NCBI RefSeq assembly: GCF_035222275.1
Contig: NC_085881.1
Span: 1,612,001 to 1,676,000, forward strand
Direction of reading: 5' to 3'
Length of the DNA: 64,000 bases
Origin: Podospora bellae-mahoneyi
Lineage: Eukaryota > Ascomycota > Sordariomycetes > Sordariales > Podosporaceae
A program made the translations under genes and the position numbers. Positions 10,874 through 22,432 of this stretch are shown here, piece by piece (positions within the stretch are counted from its first letter, which is position 1; each line of letters starts with the position of its first letter). The notes under the pieces are model-generated. The model worked only from the letters and a program-made list of their open reading frames with translations. It made no database searches and was not told where the DNA came from.

Positions 10874-11384
10874 TTTTGTTCCCTTCCCCTTTTGGTTGCT
10901 GGAAATACGGTGTGTGGAATGATACGAGCGATGTAAGCAAAGAAGGATGTAAACGTTGGTTGAGAGATGGGTGATGATGGAGAGTGGTAGAGGTGGTGGT
11001 GGTGAGTGAGACGTGAGATGTAAAGTCAAAAATTTGCTGGCATGGCGGAAAATTGTGAGCAAAAGCGACGACCCCAATGGGGAAATGAGGTCTAAGTCGG
11101 TGCACGACACCAATACTCTCGACGCATGAAATTTAACTGAGTGAAAACAAAAAGTTTCACTTCTTGTTGAACAGGTCATGTACTTCTCATTGCAGCAAAT
11201 GCTTTCACTCACATCACGCATCTCATCTCATCACTCACCCACTCAGCTCAGCTCAGCTCAGCTCATGCATCATCAAATGAAATCATCATTCATCGTCCGT
11301 CTATAAACATTGCTACCACTTTTTTTCTGTTCCTTGTCTACCTGTATCTCATTTCCGGTTTTCACTTCTTTTTCAACCTCATGT
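10874..11384. other. LAS1 promoter / LYS9 3' region
   Basis: The region contains a short (CAGCT)n run around 11243-11267 and otherwise only mixed sequence. The long minus-strand open frame covering it is an upstream extension of LAS1 without conserved features. Confidence 0.5.
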
Positions 11385-12946
11385 CTAAGAAATAGTCTTC
11401 TCAACCATAGTAATCCCATACTTCACCTCCAACTCCCTCATCAACGGCTCGCAAATCTCCCAGCTCATCGGCGCCAACACCCCCTTCTGGCTAATCTTCC
11501 CCTCCAACACCTGCTTCACCGCCACCGCGCAGGGCACACCCACCGTCTTCGCCATCGCCGAGTACCCCCCAACAACGCCATACTCGCACAGCGTGCTCGT
11601 CCTCGTCTCCCTGCTCCCATCCGCATGCTCAATCTCAAACTTGTGCTGCAGCATCACCAGATCCCTCTCCTTCTCCTCATACTGCATCTTCTTCTCCAAC
11701 GTCGCGCAAAGCGTATCCAACGGGTTGCCCTTGGGAGTGATAGCCTCATCAGAAAACAGCCCGATCCACTTCAACCCGCTCACAATCCTCTTCTTGTCCT
11801 CCTCACTCTCAAAGCTCGCCTTGGCAAGAATGGTCTTCTCCAAATCCTCAGCAGACGTAGACGGCGCCCCAATGACAGCCTGCGTGGCCTCCTTCCAAGA
11901 AACAGGCCTGCTCAGGATATCAAGCGGGGTCTCCTCCAAAAACCCAATGTCCACCAACACCTTGATGAACTGAGGGAACCCCTGGTACCTCAGCGTCCCT
12001 CTCACCACCGTCTGCGCCTCGGGAATGTTGTACCTCTCCTTGTAAATAGTGCTGTCCCTGTTGGGATAAGCCACAAACGCGAAACCCGGATAGATAAAAT
12101 AGGGCTTGGCCGTCTTCATCAAATCCTTCCCCTGCACCTCCACCACCTCCCCGTCCTGCCACCACTTGCCCGTGTTCCTCAGCGCCAGCAGCACACCCCT
12201 CGACGACCAGGAGAACTTGTACCCCAACGGGTTATCACTGTCCTCCGGCGCAGGGAGACCACCGCAGTAGCTCAAGAAGCTCAAAATCTTGCCGCCGGCC
12301 TTGTGAACTTCATCAATAGTCTTGATGGCGTACAAATGATCAATGCCGGGATCGAGACCAATCTCGTTCATGACAGTGATACCCGCCGCCTTGGCCTCGG
12401 CGTCGAGCTCCATCATGGCGGGGGAGACATACGAGGTGGTGACGACATTCTTCTTGTTGCGGATGGCCGACTTGATGACGGTGGCGTGGAAGGTGTAAGG
12501 AATCAGGGAGATGACGAGGTCGTGCTTGGCGACTTCGGCGTCGAGGGCCGTGGGGTCCGAGACGTCGAGGGAGATGGGGGTGGCGTTGGGGACGCCCGAG
12601 GAGAGGGATTGGGCTGTGGCCAGAGTGCGGCAGGCTAAGGGGAGACGGAAAAGTTAGAGGTTTGGTTTGGTGGGGAAGTTGGATACGAGAGGAGACAGAA
12701 ATAACATACCAACAGTCACGGGGATGCCGGCCTGGCTGAGGACGTCAAGAGTCGGGCGGGTGACAAACCCGGCGCCGAGCATGAGAACCTTGCTACATTG
12801 AGAGTTAGTATTATGGCTTCAAATGATTGGGTTTACCACATCGTGATGTTTTGGTCGGTTGGAAGGCTGGGTAGGGATCACGAGGTGGTTCACGGTGGGG
12901 CAAACACAAGATATCAATGGTGTTGAACTTACTGTTGAGAAGCCAT
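11385..12946 (-). CDS. LYS9: Saccharopine reductase (saccharopine dehydrogenase, NADP+, L-glutamate forming)
   Basis: Exons 12933-12946, 12710-12792 and 11385-12634 encode 448 residues. The enzyme joins alpha-aminoadipate semialdehyde and glutamate to form saccharopine, the next-to-last step of fungal lysine synthesis, in the cytosol. The N-terminal Rossmann motif follows the start (VLMLGAGFVTRP). The middle shows the family segments MNEIGLDPGIDHLYA, SYCGGLPAPE and NPLGYKFSWS, the last two in the saccharopine-binding domain. The length matches fungal orthologues. The first exon has only 14 bases, and intron 1 is 140 bases with a CTAAC branch site close to its acceptor. A likely 5' UTR intron (13001-13051) and a TGACTCA box (13044-13050) lie upstream. 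Confidence 0.95.
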
Positions 12947-13730
12947 CTTGATCTTTTCCGTGGTAGCTCTTGTGAGGTGTTCAGAGTTCTCCCCCAGTTG
13001 CTAAAACAAGACAAAAAGTTGAAGCTTGAGAAAACAAATCGGTTGACTCACTTGCCGTGTGTTACAACCTGCAGCTCTACCTTATCCACGGCGACTTGTT
13101 CCGATAACGGCCGCCCAAGGTTTTATCAATTCAACTGAGGGGTTGAGGGGCAAACTTTCTGGGGACAGCTTCTGGGGTTGTGGGGTAGCAAAAATGGGGT
13201 GGCTTGCCATTGGTTGCCGACTTGTGTTTTTTTCGCTGTTCGTGTTTCCCCTTACCCCCTGAATTTTAGCTCCGCAATAGCCAAAAGTTTGTAAGCAGCC
13301 ATCATCATCACTTCGGGGGATCACATACGCATTACTTGGAACAATGGCCATTGCCGAATCAAACCTCTTAGTCCTTTCTTGAATTTGTCGGCAAAAAAAG
13401 CCCAAAAAAAAAGCCCCCCCCTAAGAAAAGAAAAAAAAAGCCTAATGATACAAAGTCGTGTACACTAGGTACCTTTTACAAATCTTGTGTGTATGCCCCC
13501 TTCCTGTTCTTGTCTTGCCTTCCTCCCAGGAGTCGTGAGACTCAATCCCGATATCTCCTCTTCATTGAGTGTAGATGTTCCTCCCATTGCCTTCCCTTGC
13601 TATGCACTTATACATTCCCGTTAAAGCCAAAACGCCGTGTAAATGCTACCCATATATGCTGTCCCAAAACCTTGCTTCGCTATGCAGTGATAAAATGTGA
13701 AAGGGAAGAAAGAAAAAAAGTACAACAATA
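12947..13730. other. LYS9 leader and intergenic region
   Basis: This stretch holds a probable 51-base 5' UTR intron at 13001-13051 (GTGAGT donor, TTTTAG acceptor on the minus strand), the TGACTCA box, and A-rich runs near 13396-13438. No coding sequence is supported. Confidence 0.55.
13044..13050. promoter_or_regulatory. TGACTCA box (Gcn4/CPC-1 type) upstream of LYS9
   Basis: A perfect palindromic TGACTCA lies about 100 bases upstream of the LYS9 start codon. It is the established binding site of the general amino-acid control activator (Gcn4, CPC-1, CpcA), which controls lysine genes in fungi. It overlaps the donor of the likely 5' UTR intron, so a promoter role is plausible but not certain. 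Confidence 0.5.
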
Positions 13731-14864
13731 TTACTCGTCATCACCCTCGCCATCCTCCTCTTCCTCTTCGTCGTCGCTGGCAGGAGGCTCCCAGCTCTCC
13801 TCAAGCTTGAGGCCTAGGCCCTTGTTCTCATCGCCAGTGGGAGCAGGCCCACCAAGCAGAGAGAAGATGGTAGACCGGTGCACGTCCGGCTGAGCGTGGC
13901 TGGGAGGGTCATACAGACCCATGCCGTAAAGAATCTCGCCTTCCTCTTCATCCTCGTCCTCCTGAACCTGCACCGCCTGAGCAGAAACAAAGCTCTCCAC
14001 CTTGGATGGCGTCGTCTCGAGACTCCCATAGTTGTTGAAGCTGAGCGGTGGAGGGCAGGCAAAGTCCTCTGGTGTGGGAGGAGCAGTGTGCCGTTGTACA
14101 GGCATCATCATGGCGTTGTTCTGAGTGGGACCGGCAGTAGGGTAAGCGTTCCAACCCATGGCTCCGGTCGTGACTGGTGGTGCGGGCTGGTACATGGGGG
14201 CCGGTTGCTGGGCCTGAACTTGAGGCGAGTAGACGGGCTGTTGGGAGCTGAAACTCGAATACGGAAGAGACAACGGCGAGAATCCTTCCGCGGGAGATGC
14301 GTAGCCCGAGTAGACCGCCGGTGTTGGTGGCAACTGGTGCATGGTCGCCAGCATCTCGGCCTCGCTGTAAGCTGGGTAGGGCGAGCAGAGCACCGAACTG
14401 GTTTGTGGTGGGTAAAACTGAGTCTGAGCCGAGTACTGGGGAGAAGGATGCCAGCTGACCGGCCTGGCCCGTCTGACCTCCTGTCCGTAGAAAGACTCGT
14501 TTGAAGCTTCGGGAACTGGGGTGGGAAGATAAGTCGGGTCGACGGCCTGTGGTTGTTGCTGAGGTGGGAATCGTCCGTGGAAACCTTCACCAATTAATGT
14601 CCTCCTCCTGGACTGCATCGATGATCGGGGGCTGTTGTTGGCACTCCCAGGCTTCGATACCCTCATCGCGTTGTTTGGCCGTTGAGCATATTGTGGTACG
14701 TGCTGAGAGTACCGTTTCGTGCTGCCAAGTTGCCTCGAGAGCTCGTTGAGCAGGGCCGAGTCAACTGGATAGTCGAGAGGTTGGGGCGCCTGAGGCACCT
14801 GGTGTTGAGAGAGCTGGTGAGGGAGAACACCTCCCATGTGGGCGTTGAGCATAGCGGGCACCAT
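13731..14864 (-). CDS. Q/P-rich protein with acidic C-terminus, unrecognised
   Basis: Single exon, 377 residues. I do not assign a function. The protein is rich in Gln, Pro, Ser and Tyr through the middle (several QAQQP- and YQPAPP-type segments), with no globular domain visible. The C-terminal third carries what looks like a conserved element, EILYGMGLYDPP, followed after about 35 residues by LGLKLEESWEPP. It ends in a run of Asp/Glu. This mix is typical of an activation or low-complexity assembly region. The ATG at 14864 has a good context (CAACATGG), and a 5-codon upstream ORF ends 9 bases before it. A very long gene-free stretch lies upstream, which could carry an extended promoter. Confidence 0.8.
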   Translation of the reverse strand: MVPAMLNAHMGGVLPHQLSQHQVPQAPQPLDYPVDSALLNELSRQLGSTKRYSQHVPQYAQRPNNAMRVSKPGSANNSPRSSMQSRRRTLIGEGFHGRFPPQQQPQAVDPTYLPTPVPEASNESFYGQEVRRARPVSWHPSPQYSAQTQFYPPQTSSVLCSPYPAYSEAEMLATMHQLPPTPAVYSGYASPAEGFSPLSLPYSSFSSQQPVYSPQVQAQQPAPMYQPAPPVTTGAMGWNAYPTAGPTQNNAMMMPVQRHTAPPTPEDFACPPPLSFNNYGSLETTPSKVESFVSAQAVQVQEDEDEEEGEILYGMGLYDPPSHAQPDVHRSTIFSLLGGPAPTGDENKGLGLKLEESWEPPASDDEEEEEDGEGDDE

Positions 14865-14873
14865 GTTGACTGG

Positions 14874-14888
14874 CTACCGGTAAGACAT
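14874..14888 (-). promoter_or_regulatory. Five-codon upstream ORF (MSYR-stop)
   Basis: In the leader of the Q/P-rich gene an ATG at 14888 opens a frame of four codons plus TAG. It ends nine bases before the main ATG. Reinitiation over so short a distance is inefficient, so this could dampen translation. Whether it is in the mature transcript depends on the transcription start, which cannot be seen. Confidence 0.4.
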
Positions 14889-17800
14889 CAAGTGGTTGTG
14901 TTGTTGGTGTGTGGGTGTTGAGAGAGAAGACAAGTTATATCAGGCTGGTATGGTCTCGATATAAAAAGAGATCTGGTCTGGAATAGGGAGGAAGAAGAGA
15001 GATTGTGATGGGTGTCAAGTTCCTTTTGCAGAGTCAAAGTCTGACAAGGGAATCAACAAGAACAGGGAAGGGCACAAATAGCCCAGGTGTAAATCAAACC
15101 TAGTTTGGGAAAGACGAAGCTCCATGTTGGCGTGGAGAGGGAGATGAGAATAAGAATGAGAAGCCAAACCGGTGCCGCTTTGGCACGCTGTGTGTGCGAG
15201 ACTGCGTGTCAACCGAGCTTGTCCATGACTTTGGCTCCGGTTGTCCCTCTCGCAGGCCTGCGTCATATGTACGCGCAGGGATTGTTTAGCCTACCCGACC
15301 CTTGGAGAGGGTCTGATGAAAGGGTTTCGGCCTCTTGTCTAGCTGCAAGCCGGAGGTGGTATGGAGACTCATGGGGGAGATGGGCAGATGGCCAGATGCA
15401 GATGTGGGCAGGAGCAGCCTTGGTTTGACTGAAAGTGAAGAGAGGTCCCGAGACAGGGTTGCAGGGGCAAAAGCCAAAACCTCATTCCTCGCCGTGGGCC
15501 GTGGGACGTGGGACATGGGGCCGTGGGTCGGGGCTGGTGGTAATGGTAATGATGGTGGTGGTGGTGGTGGTGGCATCCCTCGCGATCACCCTCATCCATA
15601 GCACATGGTGGTATTGCGTGTCTGTATTACGGTATCAAACTCCGTACCAAGTATCATTTGGGTTAGGATGGGCGGTCAAGCGGAGTAGCAAATAGCGTAA
15701 CCTCTGGGCGGGAGGTACTTGGTGACAGGGCACAAGGGGTGACCCAGGAGTTGACGAGTGAAATGACGGCCCAGCGTCCCCGACAAGAGGAGAAGCGTGC
15801 GCGCCGCAGGTGGTCCAACAGGACGCCAGTGGACGCCTTTCCCTTCCCAGCGGCACCCACACCAGGGAGAAGGGGAGAAGTGAGCCAAGCAAAACACCCC
15901 AGCACCTGTGGGAAGGTAAACCGAACCCCGGCCTCCCCCCGTTCCTTTCAACAAAAGGCGGCTGAGCGAAAACAGGAACTGCAGAAACTGGCACACAACC
16001 GCCATCAAAGGCACGGCCTTGGCTTGGCCCTAGACCAGGGTGTATCCTCAAGTAAGAAAGTACACACCTTGACAAATTTGTGGTGACCTCTTCAAAGAGA
16101 GAAGGCAAAAGGTTTGGCTCGTCCGTGACCGAGCAAGCTTTGACGCGAGCAGCGGCCAAGATACGACAGTAGCGTCATTATCTGCTCTCTTCTCTTTTTT
16201 TTTTCGCTTTTTTTTTCCCACTCCGTAGAGAGGGGTTCCATTCTCGTGCCTGCAGTGGTGGACAGCAGGATCGAAAAAAAATAAAAAGGGGATGGAAGGC
16301 CAGGCCATTCGGTACCTTTTACCACATAAGTCTTGATATCATGCCCACCATACCTTTTTCGGCTTAAAAGCAACGAGTTCCTCAGACGCTGTGGAGTGCG
16401 GAGACACACACGGCGGCTTGACCCATGCACATGCCCGCCATCTGGCAACCAGGGGGCCATCCCTGCACCGCAAGAGAAGCGTGAGAAGAAGGCGGCTTGG
16501 AGGGAGCGCCGGGGCGGATTGCAGTGAGTGTTCCGAGACTCGGGCGGGCGCGGCGCTCTGTAGAGGAGGGGTGAGAGACCTCATCACAGATCAGCCAGGA
16601 TCAGTTTGAGGTGTACGGTAGCGGTAGCGGTAGGGGGAGGGTGTACGCTGTGAACTGTCTGGATGTAGGGGCGTGAGACTCTAGGGCGGCGCGGCTCACT
16701 CGTCGAAACACTTTGCAGGCGCACGAGAAGGTGACCTTCTCTGATCAGCCTGGCCAGTGACCATCAGAGAGACACAGCACGGCGAAAAGAAACCTGTCTT
16801 CCGGTAGAGACTGTGATGATACAGATCAAGTCAGCTGTTGGGTGCCACAGACGCCCACTTCGAACAATGTACCCTGTACCCCGAATTGTGAGTCTTTTTA
16901 CGGCTTGCTGCTGGGCTGTTTCTCGAATCGAAATCGGGTCGTTCGTGATGTTTCTTTGGTGACCAGTTTGCCCCACCGACGATGATAGCCTGGCATGGCT
17001 TCTGGACCACCGGAACGCCAGGGCTCGGGCTCTCGGCCAAAATGGAACATTCCCAAGGTTGGCCTGGCGCTGAGGCGCGTGGGCGCTGACCGGAAAGCTG
17101 TGGCTGGGGGGTTATCGTGCTGCTCCTGGTGGTGCTGGTTCGCGCTCTGTACTTGTCCGGCTGGCTGCTGACCTATGGATGCGGCGTTTTCAGCAGTCAC
17201 TCTCCTCGAGCACTAGGGGGCCTTGGTACAGAGCAAGCATGACCATCGATCGTCGTGGTCATTTTCTCACCATGTCCCAGTGACGCGAGTATCAGTGATG
17301 AGTACGGATACACTACACACTCGGCAGTGTGCATTCCGTTTCGTCGGCTGCGCAGGAGAAGAAAGTCAGCAAGCCAAAAGCAACGAGCAGAAAAAAGAAA
17401 GACCTTGACAAGAATGGCCGGTCCGACCGCCGCGCTCCACAGAACCTCCACAGAACCATGCGACTGGGCGCCAGTGTTGCAGGCAAAATGCCTGTTGAAA
17501 CGGGGCCATGGAGAACAGTTCCATGTGACGTTTGACCGACAGATGAGTGAAATTCATTGAAATTACCGTCTCAGTGAGGACAACATCATCCCACACCCTT
17601 CCGCGGATGCTGGTGAGTCCTTCCCACCTCAAGGCATTGGAAGCATTGGAGGGCAACGGAATTGGAACGCAAACGGCCGATGACCGGTTGGCCAGGGAGA
17701 CTTTCGCAAAGAGGGGGGGTGCAAAAAATGAAACTTGGCGTTGCGTGGGTGGGCGTTGGGATGCAAATTTTGCTAAACGAGAGAGGTCAAGACCCCGATT

Positions 17801-18150
17801 TTCCACTTAATCCCATGCTCGGCCCAGCCTGGGAGGGGCTTGGCGTCTCGATATTGGCTTGATGGAGACACTCCTTTTCACACACCCTGTTGCCCAGTGC
17901 ACACGACGTTGAAGTTCCCTCGACCAATCAGAGAACACAGTGTCAAGGCCCGTCCGTGCCATCTCAGATCCATCCTTTTGTGAGATCGCTTCCCCACAAG
18001 GTCCAACCTGAGAAAGTGAACTTTGCCCAGAGCCAGCACCACCGAGCAGATAGTGCAATGTCACGACACAACCCCGAAAAGCTGAGGTGGTCAGCAGATG
18101 GAGCTGCAATTTTCTGCCTACTTCCGGCTTCCGCACTCGTGTCTGGCTGA

Positions 18151-18200
18151 CAGTCACAGTCACAGTCTCAGTCTCAGTCCCAGTCCCAGTCCCAGTCCCT
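18151..18200. repeat. CAGTCN hexanucleotide array, eight copies
   Basis: Eight contiguous CAGTCN units have last bases in the ordered series A, A, T, T, C, C, C, C. The graded order suggests stepwise duplication of neighbouring units. Confidence 0.85.
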
Positions 18201-21200
18201 CAATCTCTCCTCTTGGTTTCTTTTTCTCTCAAACAAAAAGTGTCATGCCGTCCACGTCTTCTCGAATCTCCAAGTACCTACCACCCCTTGATCCCCCGGT
18301 ACGTACTTTGGTTACCCAAAACTTGATTCGCCGAATCGACAGCCGAGCGACGGAGCTAGGAGCGGCCCCAAGATCGAACGGGCAAGACACTATTTCCGTC
18401 TTTCTGGTCGTCTTATTGGCCGCCCGACTATTCGACATGGAACAACGCTGTAAGCGCAGAACTATACGGAGGTACCTCCTGCACACGTCTCAGCCTCCTC
18501 CTCTCTGCAGTTGGAAGAGGCCATTCCATCATTTCTGAAGTCTCCGCATGGACACGCAACAACATTTCGAGTCAGCATCAACCATACTCCGTACCATCCA
18601 CTCACTAGGACAGTAGCCGAAAGAGAAAGGGAAAAAAGTCCCTCGGTCAGTCGATGGATCCTACCTACAGAGTACTACCTGCGGGAATCGCGGAGCCCTT
18701 CCTCAGCACTATTGTCTCTCCTGCGTAAGAGCAATATCCACCCTGCTGTTGCATTCACGATACCGAATTACACTACACTTGTATAGTGTGCCGATCTGCT
18801 GAACACCCTGACGAAGTTTGCACTCGCTCACTCGCTTGCTGACATGGAAAGTTTCTCCGTACCACTGCCACCACCCAAAACAGGGAGCCCCAGCTTCGTA
18901 CCCGGTACGCAAGATTTGCACACTAGCACGCCCTAGCCACCAGTTCTCGGTACTTTCTGTCACCATTCACCGCTCAGGCCCTGATATTACGATAAATCTG
19001 GAAAGCAGCACCACATTTGCAGTCAAACACCGCACCGGCCCTGGCCCCGGCCGGCAGAAACCTCGATACAACAAGTTACACACTTCCACTTTGCAGCAGG
19101 CTGATGCAAGGCAGTAAGCCCAACTGGCAACCTGGTTTTGGATTTCTCCTTCCTATCAACGCCAATATGACTATCGGCCCCAAATCAGGAACGCTACCTA
19201 CATGATCCGACCGGCCCCTTGTTGTGCCCCTCGTCTCGCCAGTCTTTTCTCAGAACGGAGTTCCCGTTCCCATGGCTACAACGTACATAGGGCGGTCGAC
19301 CAGGGCCTTGTGGTGAAGCACGGGCCGCGCTGCAAGTCTCGCGCTGTCACCATCCGCATCCTCTCCAAAAAGCAAGGACCATCAGACGTTGGGGTGGCGT
19401 CTGCGGGAGCCCATCTTGATCCCTGCACCGGAGACAACATGGTTTGACGTCCTGCGATTGGGCCGTGGCCGATGGTCAAGAGCCATTTTGTGTGTGCATG
19501 CCGCCATCACAATGAAATCCCACAAGCCAGCCCCACGCTCCCTCACCGTCAACAGGAGCCTGTTTCGAGCCGCGAGTTTCCGTACAGGGTCGTTCAAATA
19601 TTAATCAGACAAGCATCATCAGACCTGATCCGAGCACCGAACACAACGCCGAACAAACTTTCATATCGATGCAGCCCATATCACCCTCACCCGGGAGGTG
19701 CCCTACATGACTCGCCCAAGCAGCAGTTTTGTTTACCCCCTCTATGCTAAATTATTAGTGACCGAAAGCCACTCATCAGGCTGGCTGGCTTGTTTCAAGC
19801 CAGGTCAGCTTCTTCTAGCGGTATAGGCATGCTCAGCAGCAGACTCGTGGCCCTCATATAAACGACGATCTCCTGAGTGGGACATGCTCGCCCTTGGGGT
19901 CCCTCGGGTGCGAATGCGGCAAAACCAATCAAGGCCGATGGCCGTGGAGCCGTGGAAGCCATCGTTGCCAGACCATGGATGGCTCACCGTGACTCGGGGA
20001 GCTTACGCAGTACCAGATAGGAAACCAAACCCAGGCTTCGGCATGCCCATCGGGGGATCGATGGAACACAGTCGAAAAAGGGCCAAACGAGTACAGCTCT
20101 AGACATTTCTGTTTGAACCTCGCACCCTCGATACATGAGCCAACCCGCTTGTGGCCACCGATACAACTCCGGCTAAGACGAGACAGGAGAAGCTCTGCCA
20201 GGTATTAATTGCTACAGAAGGCCTTCTGGTGCCACCGACTGTGCATGCAATGCCGCTCGCAAATCTGTTTTTGCCGCCGCGCAACATCGTCTTGGGCTCG
20301 CATAATGCATCCCCGGCCCCATGTTATGACTGATGAGCAACTGTTCGGAGCAGCCTCCAGCTCCAACGGAGGGTGGTGTCAGAGAGCACGGAGTACTGCG
20401 TCGTCGTCGTACACCCGTTATTAACTTCTTCCACGCCCTACATAGTTTGCGGTATCACTGATACATGCATACATGGCCCTGGCTCTTCCCGCATGACGCA
20501 TCTCTAGGTATGCATGTACCGTTCCAACCCAGGCCTTCCTAACAATGGATCCAACAAGTACGAATTGTTGGCCGACAGGGATGGTACAGGCTGGACTATC
20601 CAACTAAACCGAGCCTTGGGGGAGGGGGGCTCCATGGCTGTGTTTTTGTCACTTCCACCTCCCACGGCTGCAACAAGCCCTAGGTTGCAAGAGGACTTTT
20701 ACCCCCCGTCCAGCATCTCATCGGCTTCGAAACAAGGGACAGCTCATTCAAACCTGCCGCCGCTTGTTGATCCTGCACGGTCGTCTCCCAAGACATCCAG
20801 ACGAGTGGACGTCAGCCATCAGTCACAAGAATGCGCACGCACAAAGCGTACCACGGCAAAAACGCGCAGGACGGCGGCGGAGGCGCGTGTTGGGCTTGAC
20901 TTGACCAAAAGCCTGCGAGCTTGTCCATGCGTCGTGTTGGTCTAGTCGGGGATGCAGCAAACGTCTCTCCATTCACCGAGGTTCGAAAATCGAAAAAGGG
21001 CGATCCGATAAAAGCGTCCCTCACAAGCCTGCAGCCGATATTTCTCCATTTGATCGCCTTGTCATCCACTCATCCACCCTCTTCTCTTCGCCGCCGCAGA
21101 CGGAAACGCTTTGCCGGTTTGGATGGCTTTTGATGAACCGCTCACTTCTTGCTTTCGTTCGCTGGCAAGATCGTCCAGGGGGGACTTCTCCCACTTTGCT

Positions 21201-22432
21201 CGCACACTGCACTGCGCTGGCTGGCTGGCTCATTACTCCTGTCCTGCTCTGCTGGAGTGCGTGCATACAAGCTCCTACGGCACACGGAATTAGAGGGCAA
21301 CGAGGGGCTGTTCTTGTATCATTTCGAAATGTGCTCCCGCTGTGAAATGGTGTATCTCATTAATCTGGCCGTGGCTGATCTGGGCAACAGTCGATTCACG
21401 TTGTTTTCACCTCAACAGGCTAAAGCTCGCACCCGCTTGGGGCAACACGAGAGGCAAGTGGTTGGCGGTCGGCGGATTGGAGGGCCAGCGGGAGTCTCTT
21501 GTCGCATTCATTTGCCCTCTTTGGTGTGAGTGTGTGCGTGCGCGTGTTGTGTGTGTGGTACCTATCTTGCTCACAATTCTGGAGACGGGAAAGGAGGTGT
21601 GGGGGTGTGGATGGCCATGTCATTGGCATGCAGCTGTTACTGTCTCCGAGACCGCGCTGGCTGTGTGATTGCAGCAGGGCTTGTTGGAATGTGAGTGTGA
21701 GCCATCAGCCCATCCGGACCGCCTGTGAAGTGGTGAGGTGCACGACTATCGCCCCCGTCCGCTAGCACTCTTTAGCAGGCAACGCAGGCCAGCAGCCCCC
21801 CCTTTTTGGCTTTCCGCCAGGTACGTATTCACCGCTCCTTTTTTGGACCCGAACCGCACCACCACCACAACGCCATGGTAGGAAGGACGGACGGCTCATC
21901 TGGACGGGTTACTTCCGGCCATTATCTCATCACCTCGGCGCTTGTGGCCAAGCCTTTTCAACATGCATTACTTATACGGATGCTCTTTTCGTCGTTTCAA
22001 CCCCGCCGCGGGGAGTGCTTCCCGTCCAATAGGTGGTGGTGGTCACGAGGGGGTTGCCATGTCCTTTTCTTGTTCGATCATGGCTAACCACCTACCTATC
22101 TAACCGCTCACACCTTACAGCTCACATCAGGCCGCGGACCAGGCAGTAGGGATTTTTGTCTCTCTCTCTCTCTCTTTTTTTTTTAGACTCGTCAACCTTG
22201 GGGGAAAAGAAGGGAGAAGCAACACGACGTTTGTTTGATATTCCCCAGCTGCCGCATATGACTGGGCGTATACATCCACGTCATCCACACACCACACCCA
22301 TCCACTTCTCATCCTCCTCCTCCGCCTCCTCCTCCACTCATCCATCATCCACTCACTCCATACGCAGTGGTCAGCCACCCCAAATTGGGAGACGAGGAGA
22401 CGCCGCAGGCGGGGGGAAAACCAGCGTGTGCG

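Larger units (their letters stand above)
14865..22432. other. 7.5 kb block without recognisable genes
   Basis: No open frame exceeds about 200 codons, and none shows a known domain, a consistent splice structure or C-biased third positions. Composition is not strikingly AT-rich, so there is no obvious sign of repeat-induced mutation. The block contains simple repeats: GGT-type near 15541-15575, T-runs near 16196-16216, the CAGTCN array at 18151-18200, a CT-run near 22158-22182 and CTC-rich sequence near 22307-22340. It may be extended promoter DNA, or it may contain noncoding transcripts or small unconserved genes that I cannot support. Confidence 0.45.

Noticed and set aside
22127-22432. About 100 open codons in frame after the PfkB kinase stop, resembling the case at 40011-40331
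   Set aside because: The translation is low complexity (poly-Arg from a CTC run, poly-Lys from an A-run) and does not look like protein. It shows that runs of this length occur by chance here, and I used it to temper the transcription factor finding.
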